From: Labia minor
Lineage: Eukaryota; Arthropoda; Insecta; Dermaptera; Spongiphoridae
Assembly: GCA_963082975.1 (NCBI GenBank)
Contig: OY720350.1
Span: 13,238,910 to 13,302,909 of the forward strand
Length of the DNA: 64,000 bases
Direction: 5' to 3'
The notes beneath the pieces were generated by a model that saw only the letters and a list, made by a program, of their open reading frames with translations, did no database searches and was not told where the DNA came from. The first letter of the stretch is position 1. Each line of letters begins with the position of its first letter. The translations under genes and the position numbers were made by a program. Below, in pieces: positions 43,746-55,215 of the stretch.

Positions 43746-44697
43746 TTCTGATGCTTAATGTTATTTATCTTATATTTATATATATATACATATATATATA
43801 TATATGCATAAATATAATTTTGAGTATATAAAGGTATATAATTATTATATATAAATTAATAATTATTAAAATTATTAAAGAAATATATAAGAATTTATTT
43901 TGGAGGAATTGCATGGGTTTATATTACAATCATAATCCCTTACTATAATTATTTTCAGAAAAAGACATGTATATATTATTCATGTTTAAATAGCTATCAA
44001 ATATGGAGAGCTGAAAGAGATATCCGTCTGACTTGTATTTCATCGGTCACCTGTGCAATTATAAGAATTAGAAGGTAAGAAGTGAATGAGAAGATAGATA
44101 ACTCAAAATAGAGATGGTTGGAGCATAGGGGTTGTTTTTTTTTCAAGAATTTTCAAAGATCAAATGTGTCACATTCTTCATAAATCTTCCTTATTTATTA
44201 TTTGAATTTTGTTCTTATTTTTATAAAATGAAATAATAAAAACACACTTTGTAATATAAATTTTTGATTAGACATACGAGTAAAAGTTCGAATAAAATAA
44301 GGAAGAAATGATTGAAAAGTTTAAACAGAAAGATATACACAAGGGTATAGGATAGATAGTGTGTGGTGTAAACCAATAAGAGTTTAAATTTTCATTAAAA
44401 ATTGAAAATAAATGAAAATAAAAAAATCAAAAAATAAAAAATCGAATTCTTTTATCAGCTGTGTTAAATATTGAAAAGGACTAAAAATGGGCTGACCTGT
44501 ATGACAGATCTTGATGTTGATAATGTTATAAATTGAAGCTTCGAATTTCATTTGGTTATGGTATTATCATTAAAAAAATATTCACAATTTGAATTAAAAA
44601 AAAAAATCAAAATTAACTTCTATTATTAAGCTACTTTAATTAACTTTCATTAATGAAGTCGTCTTTCTTTTTCTTTCTTTTTGTTTCTTTTATTTTT

Positions 44698-44728
<31 letters not shown>

Positions 44729-45302
44729 GTCAAAGAAGAAGAATTAAGTGTTCAACGAGGTCACGTCGATGGGCTGTGCTATTTTATCGCAACGAGAACA
44801 ATTCCAAGTCAGGTCACATTAAAATGTTTATAATACGAATCAGGATGGAGAATTTCCATCTGAAATTGCCTTTTTTGAACAAACATTATTAACTAATTCT
44901 AAAACGACTTACGCGACTCTTTTTATTATTTTGATTATCATCTAAAATGAGTTTGAAAATTAATATAAATTAAAATGATAAGAAGAGAATTTTTAAAATT
45001 CAAATTTTAAAAAAATAAAAAAAAATGTTTATATAATTATGTTAGGGATTCATTAGATAACAAAATAAATTTAGTAATGATATGAATTTGTATTGATAAA
45101 ATGACAAATCTTAATGCAAGCAAGCTTGAAGAAAAATTCATTTTTAAATTTTGAAAAGATTCAATGATTTGCTCAATTTATTATATTCAAATGTACAAGC
45201 ATCCTCTATAATTTTCAAAATGTAATCTACAAAATATTCTGAATAGAAAATGTTCTAATGCAGTTGAAATTATTCTTATATAAACATAATATCTATCTAT
45301 AG
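43746..45302. other. AT-rich intergenic DNA, no gene seen
   Basis: A long T homopolymer occurs at about 44700-44728, followed by a less AT-rich 120 bp of unknown nature; (TA)n lies at about 43775-43806. Confidence 0.55.
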
Positions 45303-45466
45303 CAGTGGTTCTATAGAAACTGGTTTTTAACCGCGGCACACTTTTAACGGTTTAAAAATTTGGCGGCTCACAAAGAAAAAGATAAGTGTAAAAGTTTTCT
45401 ATATTGAAAAAAGTGGTCCCAAAAACGGTTTACCTTTTTTTTTAGAACCAAATTGAAAAAAGCGGT
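45303..45466 (-). mobile_element. hAT-type MITE, truncated third copy
   Basis: From CAGTGGTTCT it reads, in inverse orientation, the same CCGCGGCACACTTTTAACGG and AAAGATAAGTGTAAAAGTTT segments as at 29.3 and 40.5 kb. It breaks off where the inverted-repeat element starts. Confidence 0.75.
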
Positions 45467-45938
45467 GCGTGTACTTATGTACGCGCGTGAGAAGTTATAC
45501 TTCTTTGGCATCATTAAAAAAAAATTGAAAATTAATATATTTATATAATAAAATATATTTAATATATACATTTAATATAAATTTAAATAATATAATAATA
45601 TATTATTAATAATAATATATAATAATAAGTATTTAACATTAATAATTTAATAATATTTAGTGTTAATTATATTAAATAATTAATTTATATCAATAAATAA
45701 TACATACGGATAGTTAACCTCAAAAGTATATAAGCACATTTTTTGTTTTCACTAATATTCACAAATAGTAAGTAATATCAATCAAAATATTCAATTTAAA
45801 TCACTACTGAATATAATTTATTAGCACACATATATAATTCGAAATGAAATGTTCAAGCGGTCCATTAGAAACAACACAAATGAAACGAAATGTTGACATC
45901 TATCTATCTATCTATTTATTTGGTCTGGTATTAGATTG

Positions 45939-45972
<34 letters not shown>

Positions 45973-46332
45973 TCTTGGAATTATTATAATTTTCTACCTT
46001 AGATTAGATATGACATCAAGAATTCAACAAGATTCTTCATATTTTGTGTTTAATTAAAAAATTGTTAATAATCTATCCATGGGATGGCATATATGGTTAA
46101 AATAAGATAATAATGTTGGGGATTCGTCATAGCCTAGTGGGTAGAGCGCTCGCTTGCTTTGAGCGCTATGACGTAGTCGAAGAGAGACATGGTAGGTTCG
46201 AATCCTACTTCAGGCAAATAAAAATTTATTTTTCTGGAAAAACAAAAAAACTGTTAATTTTTCGTGTCACACATCTTAAAATTTCACTCCCCATCAATTT
46301 TCCATAACGCGCCTAAAGAAGTATAACTTCAA
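45467..46332. mobile_element. inverted-repeat element with GAAGTTATACTTC arms
   Basis: Left GAGAAGTTATACTTCTTTGG (about 45488-45507) and right CCTAAAGAAGTATAACTTC (46312-46330) are inverted copies, with CGCGCG/GCGC outside. The 0.87-kb interior is AT-rich, with (ATCT)n at 45899 and (TA)n at 45942-45971, and carries a tRNA-headed SINE. It interrupts or abuts a hAT MITE. Superfamily unknown. Confidence 0.55.
46113..46240 (+). mobile_element. tRNA-derived SINE head
   Basis: TAGCCTAGTGGGTAGAGCGC is a good pol III A box and GGTTCGAATCC (46194-46204) an exact B box. The 48-bp gap and the lack of a cloverleaf with matching acceptor stem argue against a functional tRNA; the body after it is short and A/T-rich. 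Confidence 0.7.
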
Positions 46333-46369
46333 AAATTTAGAAAAACAGTTAAGAAATGTTTAAGAGCTT

Positions 46370-46557
46370 AGTCCAGAAAACGTTTTAACTTTTTTTTTAG
46401 AACCAAATTGGAAAAAAATCTTGAAAAAAGTACGAAATGTCCCAAATGTTTAAAAAAAACGGGACAATAGGCTGTCCCGAACACTTTTTTAGGGACCCCG
46501 GGACAGAGCAACTAAAAATGGGACAATCCCGGAAAAACGGGACGTTTGGTCACCCTA
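46370..46557 (-). mobile_element. GGTGACC-family MITE, 5'-damaged copy
   Basis: It ends CGGGACGTTTGGTCACCCTA and contains ACGGGACAATAGGCTGTCCC and AAAGTACGAAATGTCC, the reverse of the 38.65-kb element. The opposite terminus is eroded. Confidence 0.75.
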
Positions 46558-47153
46558 TCTATCTATCACTGTGGCTCTACGGTTGCAGCAACCACATTTC
46601 TCTAATTCCTGTTCCTATCCTGTTCTACACCTCCTATTCTACTCCTACATTTATCGCCCATCGTGTCCTTAGTCTTTCAATCGGTCTCCCCAAAAATAAA
46701 TTTTTAGCAATCTTTCATCTCCCATTATTATTGCCTTGCAACATTATATAAACATTAAATATGTTTTATAAAATTTTACAAAATATTTATTTATATATAC
46801 AGAGTGAAGAATGTATATATATATGTACATGTAATGTAAAGACAAAAGCATTAATATATGAATCAAAATAAAAGAAATTAATTTTTAATCAAATAAAAAA
46901 ATAAAATAATAAATAAAATAATTTAATCAAATTCATTTCTTTCACACACACACACACACATTTTGATTTATATTCTGTTGAGAAAGGAGGTACAGTAGCT
47001 AGAGTAGGGTTCCTTTTTTTCCTTCACTGTACATACATATTTATAAATAAATAAATAAATAAATAGAAATAAGGCTACATTTTAATATATATTTGTTTAT
47101 AAAATACATTATTAAATAATTAAATAATAGTATATAAGAATAATTCATTTAAT
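46558..47153. other. AT-rich intergenic DNA with microsatellites
   Basis: (ATCT)n at its start, (CA)n at about 46946-46960 and (AAAT)n at about 47045-47065; no gene seen. Confidence 0.55.
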
Positions 47154-47161
47154 ATTATATA

Positions 47162-47399
47162 CAGGACCAATCCGACCCGGGGGTGCAGAGGGTGCGGGCG
47201 GCAAGCCTGAGGGGGGGGGGCTAGACGCTTTAAAAGTACTTATTCATTTTATTTTTTTATAATTCTTTTCAATATGTTTCTAAAAAGAAAAGTTAACATA
47301 AATTTATCTTTTTTATTTGTAAATTTTTAACAACTTTGTGGGAAGGGGCGGCAAAATTAGTCTCCCACCCGAGCGGCATATACCCTAGGAACGCCCCTG
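47162..47399. mobile_element. hAT-type MITE with near-perfect 8-bp duplication
   Basis: It starts CAGGACCAATCCGACCCGGG and ends GGAACGCCCCTG. The flanks ATTATATA (47154-47161) and ATTATGTA (47400-47407) differ at one base. Right-end sequence from outside in is CAGGGGCGTTCCTAGGG, a common hAT terminus; no reading frame. Confidence 0.78.
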
Positions 47400-47407
47400 A
47401 TTATGTA

Positions 47408-48526
47408 TCACTAGAAATCGAATTAATTTTCAAAGAATTAGAGTGATTTAGACACTTATATTGTAAAATTATTCTATAAGTCTAACATAGTAAAAAAATT
47501 AATTAATTATATAAAATCTTATACATAGTAAGGCAGTTGCCGAATTGACAAAAACAAAAAAATATTTATTATTTATTTTAACTAACCATTATTTATATTT
47601 ATTATTAAGTAATATTAGTATAATTTTTTTTCCCCCGAGATTTTATTTTATACATTTTTGTTAAATTTTTATAAAATTAAAAGTAAATATTTTATACATA
47701 GAATTGAATTTTGAATTGAATCTCAAATAATCACAACGGAAACATACATTTAGTATAAATAAATACAAGCTAAATGGTGTTTTTTTGTTATCAAAATTTA
47801 TTTTCGAATGTAAAATAAAATAAAAAAAAATAATTTGTTTTTGCTTTTCATTTATTATACAAAATGTACATGAAATAAAAAAATTGAAAATATTTATTTA
47901 AAATAAGTTTAAAAAAAAACATGTACCTATGTGCAATAAGTAATTTATTCTCATAATCGTTTATTAATCAAACTACATTGAATAATGCCTTTGAATTTAA
48001 TGATTGATCTGGAGTGAATAGATAACGGTTTGATTAATTAATTTATTTAATAAAATAAATGTATCTTAATAGAAAATATTGCAGTCCAAATATAAACAAA
48101 TAAATAAATAGTAAATAAATAATTAACCTACAATAACACACAATAAACCCTTGTGTGTATCTTGGGGGCTGCACAATCCAATACAATGAAATTTGATTTC
48201 ATTTGATATTAAATACAATCACATACAAATTTCTGGATGGAATCTTTGGAAACGGGGTCCAGGTGGGCTTTGAACTCTATGGAGCTTTGAATAGGATCAA
48301 CAGAACCTTTGAGGGGCTATTGGGGGTCGATGGCGAATTTTCCTCTTTCAATTACTTTAAAAAAACTCAAGGATTCCTTTGCGAAATAAAAACTAAATAA
48401 AAAGATATACTTGAATAAACAATTAACAACGGATGGTAATAGTCCCTATAGTAGTTAGTAATATTTATTAAAATTAAATTTATTACACTTTTATATATTT
48501 ATATAATCGTCCATGTTTGAATGTAT
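47408..48526. other. AT-rich intergenic DNA, no gene seen
   Basis: A less AT-rich patch at 48150-48380 has a 65-codon frame of no known family. The rest is simple A/T-rich sequence. Confidence 0.5.
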
Positions 48527-48739
48527 TTTTACTATCTCGCCAGATCAATTCATCCCACTGATGCATTAAGTAAATATACCAAATTTCATCAAAATCGGTT
48601 GAGCCGTTCAGGCTGTACACATCTATACGGACGGACGGACGGACGGACAGACATCATGCTAAAAATACTTTTTTCTGTTAAGAAAATGCATGAAATTTGG
48701 TGTGAAAACAATACCTCCCTTACTATCGTCGGTCGGTAA
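48527..48739 (+). repeat. family A segment embedded in family B
   Basis: The first 17 bases (TTACTATCTCGCCAGA) are the head of family B. At 48544 the sequence switches to the family A long-form segment (TCAATTCATCCCACTGATGC, the GGACGGACGGACGGACGG run, then TACTATCGTCGGTCGGTAA). Confidence 0.85.
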
Positions 48740-48930
48740 TAAAGATATATGTTTGATAGTTTATTACATGATTAAAAATTGTATAAAACTGATATATATA
48801 GAATTTATTTTAGATTTAATCGCTGAAGGTACCATAATTAATTTTTTAAATTTGTTGACTGCCAATCACGCGCTAGCACATGACGTGGTGTCATCAACAA
48901 AGATCCAAACACGCGCTGGCGCGTCTTGAG
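48738..48930 (+). repeat. dispersed repeat family B, 3' part
   Basis: It resumes family B at AATAAAGATATATGTTTGAT and continues as AAAATTGTATAAAACTGATA to CAAACACGCGCTGG, matching 32.5 and 35.9 kb. The piggyBac relic follows within 100 bp. Confidence 0.85.
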
Positions 48931-49026
48931 GTATTGGCATCATGTAATGATCACAAAGTACGTATAAATAATTTTGGTTTCGAAATTAATATTTTATTTT
49001 TTTATTGAAAAAAAAAATATTGTGAT

Positions 49027-49640
49027 ATGAGTTGTTCAGATGCTTGTGCAGTGCCTTCGCGTTCCCAAAGAAGAAAAATTCCAAATAATAAGTCTCTAAC
49101 AAATGAAGAAATAGTAAATTTGTTGGATGAATTATCAAACTCTTAACCCGAGTAATTTTAGTTATAATACTGACAGTGACGAGGTATTCTTTCCTTCCAC
49201 GCATGGTCATGATATTTCGGACTCGGACGATGATGAAGGAGTCGCGCAAGAGGCTGCATGTAAGCAAGATGATTCAATTATGGTGGAAAACATTGTTTGG
49301 GAAAATGATTCTACATATATGAAACAATTTCCTTTCATGAAATCTGTGTGTCAGCTCCAACCTGTTTCAAGTAACAATCCTATAAATTTCTTTCGCCCTT
49401 TTCACACTAATGATATCTTGGAGCAAATTGTTGTGATGAAACGAATGATTATGCACAGAAAGAACTTTTTCACAGTGAATCAAAGAAATGTTCTCACATC
49501 AATGAGTGGAAGGACACCACAAAATAGCAACTCTTGATATTTATGAGATTTATTTTACATATGGGAATTATATGAATGAACAATATACAAGGTGAAGATT
49601 ATTGGAAATCAGATTCACTGTTTGGATTACTTGCATTTAC
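49027..49640 (+). pseudogene. piggyBac-type transposase, N-terminal half, frameshifted
   Basis: A start at 49027 gives PSRSQRRKIPNNKSLTNEE and IVNLLDEL. After a frameshift follow the acidic SDSDDDEG stretch and CQLQPVSSNNPINFFRPFHT with NDILEQIV, then in another frame NETNDYAQKEL and HINEWKDTT. The order is basic/acidic N-terminus, the P(I)xFFxxFxxDxLxxIVxxTNxYA block and WKDTTxxEIxAFxG; all are hallmarks of piggyBac transposases. It fades after DYWKSDSLFGLLAF. No catalytic aspartate region was found. At least three frameshifts make it inactive. Confidence 0.8.
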
Positions 49641-50042
49641 AGAAAAATATGAGCAGGAATTGATTTCTGTTGTTATTGAGGGCGATGCACTTCGCAAAAA
49701 TTACGGAACAAAATACAGAAATACCAAAGAACCGACTATATATATAAAATAAAAAATATGATAAATTCATGCAACGAGTCTCAATACTATCCAGGACGAA
49801 AGATTCTAAGAAAGCAATGCAAAAGTTGCTATTGCTATTTATTTTCAAATATAGAAAAAAGCTTGATTTTCCAATTCAAATTTGCAAGATAGTCGAGTGA
49901 AGACACTCCAGATTTTTTAATTTTTATGTAATAATATATTTGATAATATTTATTAGCTGTATTATCGTATAAGAAAGTTATTGGTATAATCAAAATATCA
50001 AAAACATTTAAATATCAACCTCAACCCTCACATTATTTTTTT
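49641..50042. other. AT-rich DNA containing a family B end at 49870-49912
   Basis: CCAATTCAAATTTGCAAGAT and GTGAAGACACTCCAG match the end of family B at 36.17-36.21 kb; the remainder is uninformative. Confidence 0.5.
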
Positions 50043-50121
50043 CAGTTAGAAATTAATTCCTATTAATTTCAGTTAGAAATTAATTCCCATTAATTTCAGT
50101 TAGAAATTAATACCTATTCAT
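50043..50121 (+). repeat. 27-bp tandem repeat, nearly three units
   Basis: TTTCAGTTAGAAATTAATTC followed by CTATTAA-type ends is repeated three times in a row with two or three substitutions. Confidence 0.92.
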
Positions 50122-51306
50122 AATTTATGAAATAAATAATTTATAAAATATTGAAGTATTGTAAATTCTATTGTAATAAAAATGTTTATTTTGTTTTAAA
50201 ATTGTTAAAAATATACTCTATTACTTAAATGTTCATAGTTTTATGTTAAACTTTATTAATATACTTAAAACAGCTTAATATACTTAAAACAGCATGAAAA
50301 TATCAATAAAAAATAATAAAAATAAAATAGGGGCCTATTTAACGAAATGTAAATTTAAAAGTGGTATACGTAGAAAAAAGGATCGGTAACCATGTTCTAA
50401 ATATTTTTTTTTTATTAAAAGTTGAAAACAAAATTTAATTAATGAAACTTTTGAACCTATCTAGGTATATAAAATTTGGAATATATAAAAAGTAGTTTAT
50501 CATATTTATGCGTAAAAAAAAATTAGTCAATATTTGGTTATTTATTCAATTATGATGATGATAGTTTTTGTTGTTTTGATGTCATTTTATTTTTTCTTTT
50601 GACAAAAACATTCAAACACAACACCTGATTTTCATTATTGGACCATAACAATTCATTGAGATTGCCCCTTTTTGTTACGTATTCATTTGTTCATTTTTTT
50701 TAATCAAGGATTCTCTTCGTGAGTGTATGTTGTGTGATTATTTTTTTTTTTTTAATATTTCTTTTCTATTCTCTAAAGTGTGTTTTGATTTCCTTTATAC
50801 GTTCGTTCTCCATTTGTTCATTTTGATTCGACAATTTCCATTTTTGAATTGAATCACCTATATTTTTTTTTTTTTTTTAAACACAAAGCATGCAAATATT
50901 TTAGTTTTGTTTTTCTTTCTTATTAAGAAATATTACGGATGTTATCAGAGTTGAAAGTAAATTTTATTTTAACGGATTTTATAAAAAATAAAATAAAATA
51001 GAGTTTTCGAGTAAATAATGAGTTATATTCATATATACAGTATATATGTGTGTGTGTGTAATTAAATTTAAAAATTTCAAACATTTTCAATTTTATATTT
51101 TTTTATTTGAATTTGTTGTTTTATATGGTAAGTAGTTGAATAATATTTTTTTTAACTGAATATTGCAATAATAATAATAATAAATATTTTAAATTTTAAA
51201 ATTTTTTAAATACGTATTTATAATTACTTTTACAGAATTATTATTAAAAAATAAAATAAATAAAAATAATTAAATAAATAGACATTTATTTATGAATCAA
51301 AATTTA
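50122..51306. other. AT-rich intergenic DNA, no gene seen
   Basis: T-rich runs and short (GT)n only. Confidence 0.6.
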
Positions 51307-51307
51307 A

Positions 51308-51382
51308 TAAGATGACCTGTGACCAGGCACAGAACCGACCGACGGTATGAAATAAATTAATTTACAGCTACCTTTAGCTTTA
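51308..51382 (+). repeat. repeat family A, 5' end fragment
   Basis: AATAAGATGACCTGTGACCA to AATTAATTTACAGCTACC, then it stops; a fuller copy follows 20 bp on, so this is a second tandem-like pair as at 38.0 kb. Confidence 0.85.
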
Positions 51383-51401
51383 GTGTGAACACATACAAAT
51401 A

Positions 51402-52058
51402 AGTTGACCTGTGGCCAGGTCCGAACCGACCGACGGTTTGAAATAAATTAATTTCCAGCTACAGAAACAATTTCAAATAATTTTAATATATCTATTAATG
51501 TAATAAAAAACAGATAGACATACATAAATAATAAATATAAACATTTTTAATTTTATTTTATTTATAATATATATGCAAGACCAGGCTGTGACGTCATGAA
51601 TGGCTGGATGACGTCATATAATTTTAAATCAAGAAAAAACTAATAAATATGATTTTCCCGAGGATAAAACCAATACAAAGTGCATGATTCGTGGTGATAT
51701 ATAAAAAATCTCCTCATGTGAAATTTTGTGTGAAAATAACCCTTCCCCCTTCCTATCGTCGAACGCTAATACTACCACTTCCGGTTTCCGCATATACACC
51801 AAAAGTTGATCAATTCATCATACTGATGGATTAAGTAAATATACCAAATTTCATCAAAATCCGTTGAGCCGTTCAACATGTTGTAAACATCTATACGGAC
51901 GGACAGACGGATAGATGGACAGATGGACGGACAGACATCATGCTAAAAATCATTTTTTATGTTAACAAAATTCATGATTCGTGGAGATATTTAAAATTTC
52001 CACATGTGAAATTTGGTGTGAAAACAATACCTCCCTTACTATCGCAGGTCGGAAAAAA
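51402..52058 (+). repeat. dispersed repeat family A, longest copy
   Basis: It opens AATAAGTTGACCTGTGGCCA, holds both TGACGTCAT segments, a first hairpin near 51690, then CCACTTCCGGTTTCCGCATA. A long (GGAC/GGAT)n run near 51897-51935, a second hairpin near 51980 and a terminal CTATCGCAGGTCGGAAAAAA follow. It shows the full module order. Confidence 0.88.
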
Positions 52059-53319
52059 TGGTAATTATTTACATATACCAATATAATATAGTATTTACAT
52101 GTAAGTAACTTATATTATATATGTATTGTATATTATCTTAAAATTGAGCGATCATTAAGATTACTATTTTAAGAGGTTATTTCCTTTTCGTAAATCAGAT
52201 TCAGTTTGATAACAATAAATAAGAAACTAAAAATAAATAAATTTTTAAGACGAAAATAGAAACGATTGATAGCGATATAGATATATAAATACCATATATA
52301 GGGGTATATACTAGGTATAACATTCTGATTTTATGGTAAATGTTTTTTTTATTTTATCGGTAAATAAAAATCTTGTTGGCAAATCACTAATGTCAAAATA
52401 AACGACATCAAATAAGTTTGCATTTAACGAGGAAAATTTATATTAAATTTAACAATGATTATCATACAATCTAAGATAAATGATGAAGAGGGAGAAAAAC
52501 AATAAATGAGATTTTATTTAATTAAAAAAAATAATCTACCCCATGATATATGATAATGAAAATAAATTATTAATCAAATGCATATTTAGTATAATATAAA
52601 ATTTTAATAACATTATTGTAATTATTGTAATTATTGTATTGGTAATACACACACACTTCATAATTCTTTTTGTATGATTATAAGAAAAATAATAATTCTT
52701 AAAAAAATAAATTTTATATTAACATTCTTCCTATGAATATGAAGAAGAAAATAAAATATTACATTTATGAGAAAGAAAACTAATTCATATTGAAACCGTT
52801 GGGAAATGTTTGCCCAGTTCAAAGTAAAAAGATAATCCATACATAATATATAATATACTATCTATCTAGGTAAAGGGAAATGACATTCCAAGCTTAAATG
52901 CATGAAATAAAATAATGTAGAACAGCTAGAAGAGCAAAAACAAGAGCTTAAAAAAAACTATGTTTAAATAATCCAAGTGATCTTTATATGTAATTGGATT
53001 TTTAAAAATATATATTTCTTCTTGAAATTATTATTTATTATTATTATTATTATTTGAATATTTATAAATGTCAAATGAAAATACAATTTGAATAAATTTT
53101 CCTTAGTTTTCTTTTATCTTTATTATTACTTACTATTTTTATTATTAGTCATGATTCTTTAATTATATTGCTCAACAATTAATTGCCTTTTTAAACTATC
53201 GTTTATTTTTCATTAATTTTTTTTTAATTCACTATTATCTAGGTATTATGTCAATCAACATCACTGAGTTTTAAGCCATGTGGCTTTTCGATCGAATGTA
53301 TTATATTAAATGCAACAGG
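52059..53319. other. AT-rich intergenic DNA, no gene seen
   Basis: Only simple sequence, with (TTA)n at about 53033-53056. Confidence 0.6.
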
Positions 53320-53768
53320 GTGGGAGGTAGCGTAGCTGGCTCGCATTCTCGTGGCCCCGGGTTCAAGTCCCGGGCCTAGCAATGGAATTTCTCTACCTGG
53401 GGTCTATGGAACGAAGTCAACCCAGCCTGCGGGATCAACATTGGAAAGCTACTTGATAAAAAGTAGCGCCTACGATCAAGAAAATCAAGGTAAAAGTTGA
53501 TAGGACCCGTTTTACTGATCATAATTACTGACTCCTAACTGATATAAGCGACTTGATAGGGGTTGCCCTTGCATAGGACATACAAAAGGCAGAGGTTTTT
53601 TTTTGGGAATGGGGGGAGAAGATGTCTGTTTTACTTTTAATATGACCCTATTTTTGAATATCAAATCAGCTCATGATTTCTCGGCTCTTTAATATTTTTA
53701 TTAATATTATTATAAAACTTTATTTTCAAAGATTTGATCACACACAGACCTACACTCGCAGACACACC
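53320..53768 (+). mobile_element. tRNA-derived SINE, copy 1
   Basis: The A box TAGCGTAGCTGGCTCGC (53328-53344) and the B box GGTTCAAGTCC (53360-53370) lie in a tRNA-like head ending CGGGCC. The body has GGAATTTCTCTACCTGGGGT, CTACGATCAAGAAAATCAAG and GACTTGATAGGGGTTGCCCT. Its 3' part ends in TGATTTCTCGGCTCTTTAAT and CACACACAGACCTACAC. The same body occurs at 56.4 kb. Confidence 0.85.
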
Positions 53769-53900
53769 CAGCGCCTACGATCAAGAAAATCAAGGTAAAG
53801 GTTGATAGAACCCGTTCTACTGATCATAGGACACCTCATTAATAACTCATATAACCGACTTGATAGGCGTTGTCCTTGAGTCAGAGGGTTTTTTTATATT
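53769..53900 (+). repeat. partial second copy of the SINE body
   Basis: It repeats GCGCCTACGATCAAGAAAAT to GACTTGATAGGCGTTGTCCT of the preceding element, with substitutions, directly after it. Confidence 0.88.
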
Positions 53901-54373
53901 ATATTATTATTTTATACACTATCTAGAAAAATGTAAGGACTATAATAAAAAAAAAATATTAAGGATTAATATAATTATTGTATGTTAAAATTTATTTGAA
54001 ATCATATATAATCGGAATCCAATTCAATTGATTTATTCTATTTACAGGCCCTCATTGAAAACCCCTTTATAGTTATTTAGTATTTATAGGTATTTCATAG
54101 ATGATAATATAAAAGTCATAAATGAAAAAATGTTAATTAACTCTATATGGTACATATCTACATATATTATATAAATTGCAATGAAAACTCAAAAATGTTA
54201 ATTTGTAATTAGAATAATAAAAATATTGAAACAATTTGTCTAAAAATAAGGCAGCCGTAAAAAAAAATTATTGAAATAAAAAACAAAAAAATAATAATGC
54301 TCGTAATAGAACCATGATTCACGTGATGCTGGTACAGTTGATAAAATTTTTTGTTTAATTGTAAAGGGTATTT
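53901..54373. other. AT-rich intergenic DNA, no gene seen
   Basis: Nothing recognised. Confidence 0.6.
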
Positions 54374-54377
54374 TAAA

Positions 54378-55215
54378 TTGGGCGATTTTTTTTTTATCCT
54401 TAAATAAAATACATAATTTGCATTGATTTCAAAAATGTTTGTTATTTGTCATTAAAGTATAGTGTATGACATTTAAACACAAAAACTAATATCCGCCATA
54501 TGTCCACCTCGTGCAGCTCCACAAATGCGCAATCTTTTTGTCAAAATTTTCAATGACATTTTGAAATAATTGGAGTTCCAATTCACCTAAAATGTGAATA
54601 ATTTTGTCTTTCAGCTCAGGAATCGATTGTGGATCATTCTTATTAACTTGGTTTTTCAGAAATCCCAGAGAAAGTAGTCCAATGGTGTCAGATCCCATGA
54701 TCCTGGTAGCCAATTAAAATCACCATTTCTGGAAATTACACGTCCAGGAAATTTTTCTTGTAACAACTCGATGCTTTTTTGAGGAGTGTGACAGGTTGAA
54801 CCATCTTGTTGAAACCACATGCCTTCCAGGTTATTATTGTTCAATTTAGGCCACAAAAAGTTAGTTATCGGAAGCAATTCACGTTAACAACTTCACTAGC
54901 ATCATTTTCGAAAAAGTATGGACCAATGACACCTCCTGACCACAACTCACACCAAACAGTAACCCGTTTAGGATATAATGGTTTCTGATGAATCATCACC
55001 CCAAATACGGCAATTTTGTTTATTAACATAGCCACCAATTTCAAAATGTTCTTCATCCGAAAAAATGATTTTTTGAGAAAAAGCCATCCGTTTAAATGTC
55101 ATACACTATAAATTCACTTTATACTCTACACTATACTTTAATGACCAATACAAATTTTTTTGAAATCAATGCAAATTGTGTATTTTATTTAAGGATTAAA
55201 AAAACCGTCCAATTT
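54378..55215 (-). mobile_element. mariner-like (DD41D, rosa-type) element with long inverted repeats
   Basis: Imperfect inverted arms of roughly 100 bp (about 54378-54480 and 55090-55215) share ATCCTTAAATAAAATACA, AATTTGCATTGATTTCAAAA and CATTAAAGTATAGTGTATGA. The interior encodes only the catalytic half of a transposase on the minus strand, so the element is a deletion derivative of about 0.84 kb. Confidence 0.8.
54486..55090 (-). pseudogene. DD41D mariner-like transposase, catalytic half, three frameshifts
   Basis: Minus strand in order: IIFSDEEHFEIGGYVNKQNC (first aspartate in FSDE), then after a shift KPLYPKRVTVWCELWSGG. Then come GMWFQQDGSTCHT (second aspartate) and NWLPGSWDLTPLDYFLW (third aspartate), with 41 residues between the last two, i.e. 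DD41D as in rosa-type elements. After another shift it reads FLKNQVNKNDPQSIPELKD and ends RTWTYGGY-like before the stop at 54486. The N-terminal DNA-binding half is gone. All three catalytic aspartates survive, but frameshifts near 55010, 54884 and 54658 break the gene. Confidence 0.82.

Noticed and set aside
46113-46215. Possible functional tRNA gene
   Set aside because: A and B boxes are good, but there is no paired acceptor stem and extra sequence lies between the arms; a SINE head fits better.
46437-46751. 104-codon plus-strand frame
   Set aside because: Its first third is the GGTGACC MITE read through, so it is a shadow of a repeat.
53325-53385. Possible functional tRNA gene
   Set aside because: The B-box arm is good, but the A-to-B distance is too short for a full cloverleaf and the same unit recurs with a SINE body at 56.4 kb.
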